Shown here in pieces: positions 13,759 to 15,388 of a stretch of 15,388 bases of DNA; the stretch's first letter is position 1; every line of letters starts with the position of its first letter. The DNA comes from Microbacter sp049976245 (GTDB taxonomy: Bacteria; Bacteroidota; Bacteroidia; Bacteroidales; Paludibacteraceae). A program made the position numbers and the translations under genes. The stretch covers positions 1-15,388 of the forward strand of contig JBMFIQ010000048.1 in the NCBI GenBank assembly GCA_049976245.1. Reading direction: 5' to 3'. A model generated the notes under the pieces. The model saw only the letters and a program-made list of their open reading frames with translations, was not told the origin of the DNA and did no database searches.

Positions 13759-15224
13759 TCCAATGCTTTTTCGTTGTCAGCCATGACGTACAACACATCG
13801 TCATCCATGATTCTGGTGGCGCCATCGGATAGAAAAAATTTGTTTTTGCGTTCAATAAGAGCAATGATGATGGTGTTGGGCAATTTCAAATCAACAATTG
13901 ACTTGCCGATGCAATGAAAATTGGCTTCCACTCGAATGGATTTATAGATTGATTTTGTTCCCCAAGCTTGTTCCAAATCGATGACCGATTTTTTCTTGAG
14001 TGTTACAGGAACGTTTAGATTTAACCATTTGGCAATAATCGGAAGTGTTGTGCCCTGAATTAAAACGGAAGTAAGTGAAATAAAAAAAACCAAGTTGAAA
14101 ATTTCCTGCGACTTGCTGATTCCTGCTACAAGAGGGAAAGTTGCCAAAACAATGGGAACCGCGCCGCGTAATCCAACCCATGAAATAAAAATTTTTTCGC
14201 GCAATTGCATTCTGAATAACAGCAAAGATAAAAAACCGCTCAAAGGCCGCGCAATTAGAATTAAAAAGAGCGAAATGACCATTACTATGCCCGTGAACGG
14301 TAAAAGTTGTTTTGGGACCACTAAAAGCCCTAAAGTGACGAATAAAATGATTTGCATCAACCATGCTTGACCGTCAAAATGTTTGGTTAAACTTTTTTTG
14401 TGAATGAAATCGCTGTTCCCTAATGTGTAGGCTGCAAGATAAACAGCCAAAAAAGCATTGCCTCCAAGAAAATCAGTTAGGGAAAAGGTGAGCAAAACCA
14501 GCGTGATCATCAACACGGCATACAATCCCTCAAATTCAAGCTTAATCCAGTTGAAAATTCGTTGCATGAAAAGTCCTGCTCCATATCCGATGACGCCGCC
14601 CAAAACCAATTGTTTGAAAAATAAGATTACGAAAGTCATGACGGATGCATCTTTGTTGGATGACATGACGGTAAAAAGAATGGTCAGAAGGTAAGCCATT
14701 GGATCGTTACTTCCGCTTTCAAGTTCGAGCAACGGTTTCAAATTTCCTTTCAAGCCGAGACTGCGTGAACGAAGTATCGAGAAGACGGCAGCAGCATCGG
14801 TTGAAGAGATGATGGCTCCCAATAAAGGCCGTCCACAATAGACCAGTGAGCAATCCACGCAACAAAGGTGCCAACCGCGCAAGCTGTGATCAAAACGCCG
14901 AGGGATGAAAGCAATATTCCCTGTTTAATGATTGGCCTTATATCTTGTTTTTTTGTTTCTAAACCGCCCGAAAAAAAGGATAAAACTCAAAGCAATGGTG
15001 CCAATAAATTTGGCAATTTTGGGGTCATTGAACACAATACCGCCCGGCCCGTTTTGACCCGCCAACATTCCGATAAACATGAAGAGCAGCAGTGTGGGAA
15101 CTCCATACTTGGTGGAACGGCTTGCAAGAAGACTTGCAAACAGCAACACTGACCCAATCAATAGAATGTTGTCAAGGGTAAAGTGTGAAAATTCGTCAGA
15201 TAATGAAACGGAAAGAAAATGCAT
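13734..15224 (-). pseudogene. K+/H+ antiporter with RCK_C domain, two compensating frameshifts
   Basis: This is a CPA1-type cation/proton antiporter of the NhaP2/CvrA kind, an inner-membrane exchanger for potassium or sodium against protons. The N-terminal part (15224 to about 14977) shows helices and VPTLLLFMFIGMLAGQ. The core holds GAIISSTDAAAVFSILRS and LELESGSNDPMAYLLT. The end (about 13740-13990) is an RCK_C/TrkA_C domain (SDGATRIMDDDVLYVMADNE). About 50 codons between 14977 and 14824 are out of frame with the two outer parts, which share a frame. Read in the third frame, that stretch gives a continuous, family-like SGGLETKKQDIRPIIKQGIL...VAWIAHWSIVDGL. The shifts fall at an A7 run (14971-14977, one base too many) and at AAA (14824-14826, one too few). 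The intact protein would have about 496 residues, normal for the family. Homopolymer sequencing error is likely; a true pseudogene is possible. The ATG at 14882 is not a real start. Confidence 0.85.
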
Positions 15225-15388
15225 GTTAAATGGGTATTTCTTTCTTTTTATACTTTGACAATGGAGTTTAGTTCAATGATAAACTAATCAATAATCATAT
15301 TATTCAACTTCCGCAAGTAAATAATGGTTTGATTTTTAGGTGTTATTAGATGAATTTAATTTGATAATCAGTTTCTTATAACTTTAAT

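Noticed and set aside
13734..14882. Separate 382-residue antiporter starting at 14882
   Set aside because: The first 18 residues are out-of-frame translation; true family sequence begins at LLGAIISSTDAAA and continues upstream in another frame.
14868..15152. 94-codon plus-strand frame in the antiporter gene
   Set aside because: It is antisense to the conserved transmembrane region and has no motif of its own.

Overview
The window looks like an AT-rich chromosomal segment from a Bacteroidetes bacterium, probably order Bacteroidales. Three observations support this. It carries a GlnN-type (type III) glutamine synthetase of about 728 residues. Most upstream regions have a perfect Bacteroidetes -7 box (TAnnTTTG) with at best a weak -33 TTG and no clear Shine-Dalgarno sequence. 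The gene set (Ddl, NadA, TrhP-like U32 protein, HcpR-like Crp protein with Hcp) is typical of anaerobic members of the phylum. No tRNA, rRNA, CRISPR array or intact insertion sequence was seen.

Layout. 1-232: tandem copies of a short repeat module, and a minus-strand reading frame running off the left edge. 529-2851 (+): mnmA and a U32 peptidase-family (TrhP-like) gene, a probable operon for wobble-uridine tRNA modification. 2863-4542 (-): a PAP2 phosphatase and nadA. 4543-5012: a 470-bp gene-free stretch ending in a very good promoter. 5013-6331 (+): an Lrp/AsnC regulator overlapping a PlsC-like acyltransferase. 6348-7851 (-): tsaE and ddl. 7852-8125: back-to-back promoters and an inverted copy of the left-end repeat, which supplies the start codon region of a small four-helix membrane protein (8126-8590). 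8740-10926 (+): glnN, ending in a strong hairpin terminator shared with the convergent hcpR-like gene (10988-11662, -). 11856-13691 (+): hcp and a Bfd-like [2Fe-2S] protein. 13734-15224 (-): a K+/H+ antiporter with an RCK_C domain, interrupted by two compensating frameshifts. 15225-15388 holds nothing I can identify.

Two themes stand out. First, hcp and its probable activator are divergent. A TTGTAA-N6-TTACAG palindrome lies at the class II activator distance from the hcp -7 box, so the region reads as a self-contained nitrosative-stress module. The Bfd-like protein starts directly at the hcp stop codon and is a candidate electron carrier. Second, a module of about 95 bp (a short coding-like segment opening ATGAAACGAGCC, then an A-rich spacer ending TAGACGT) occurs directly in front of ATGAAAC at two places about 8 kb apart in opposite orientation. 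It is the least explained item in the window. The remaining genes are housekeeping functions in nitrogen assimilation, cell-wall precursor, NAD, tRNA modification and lipid metabolism.
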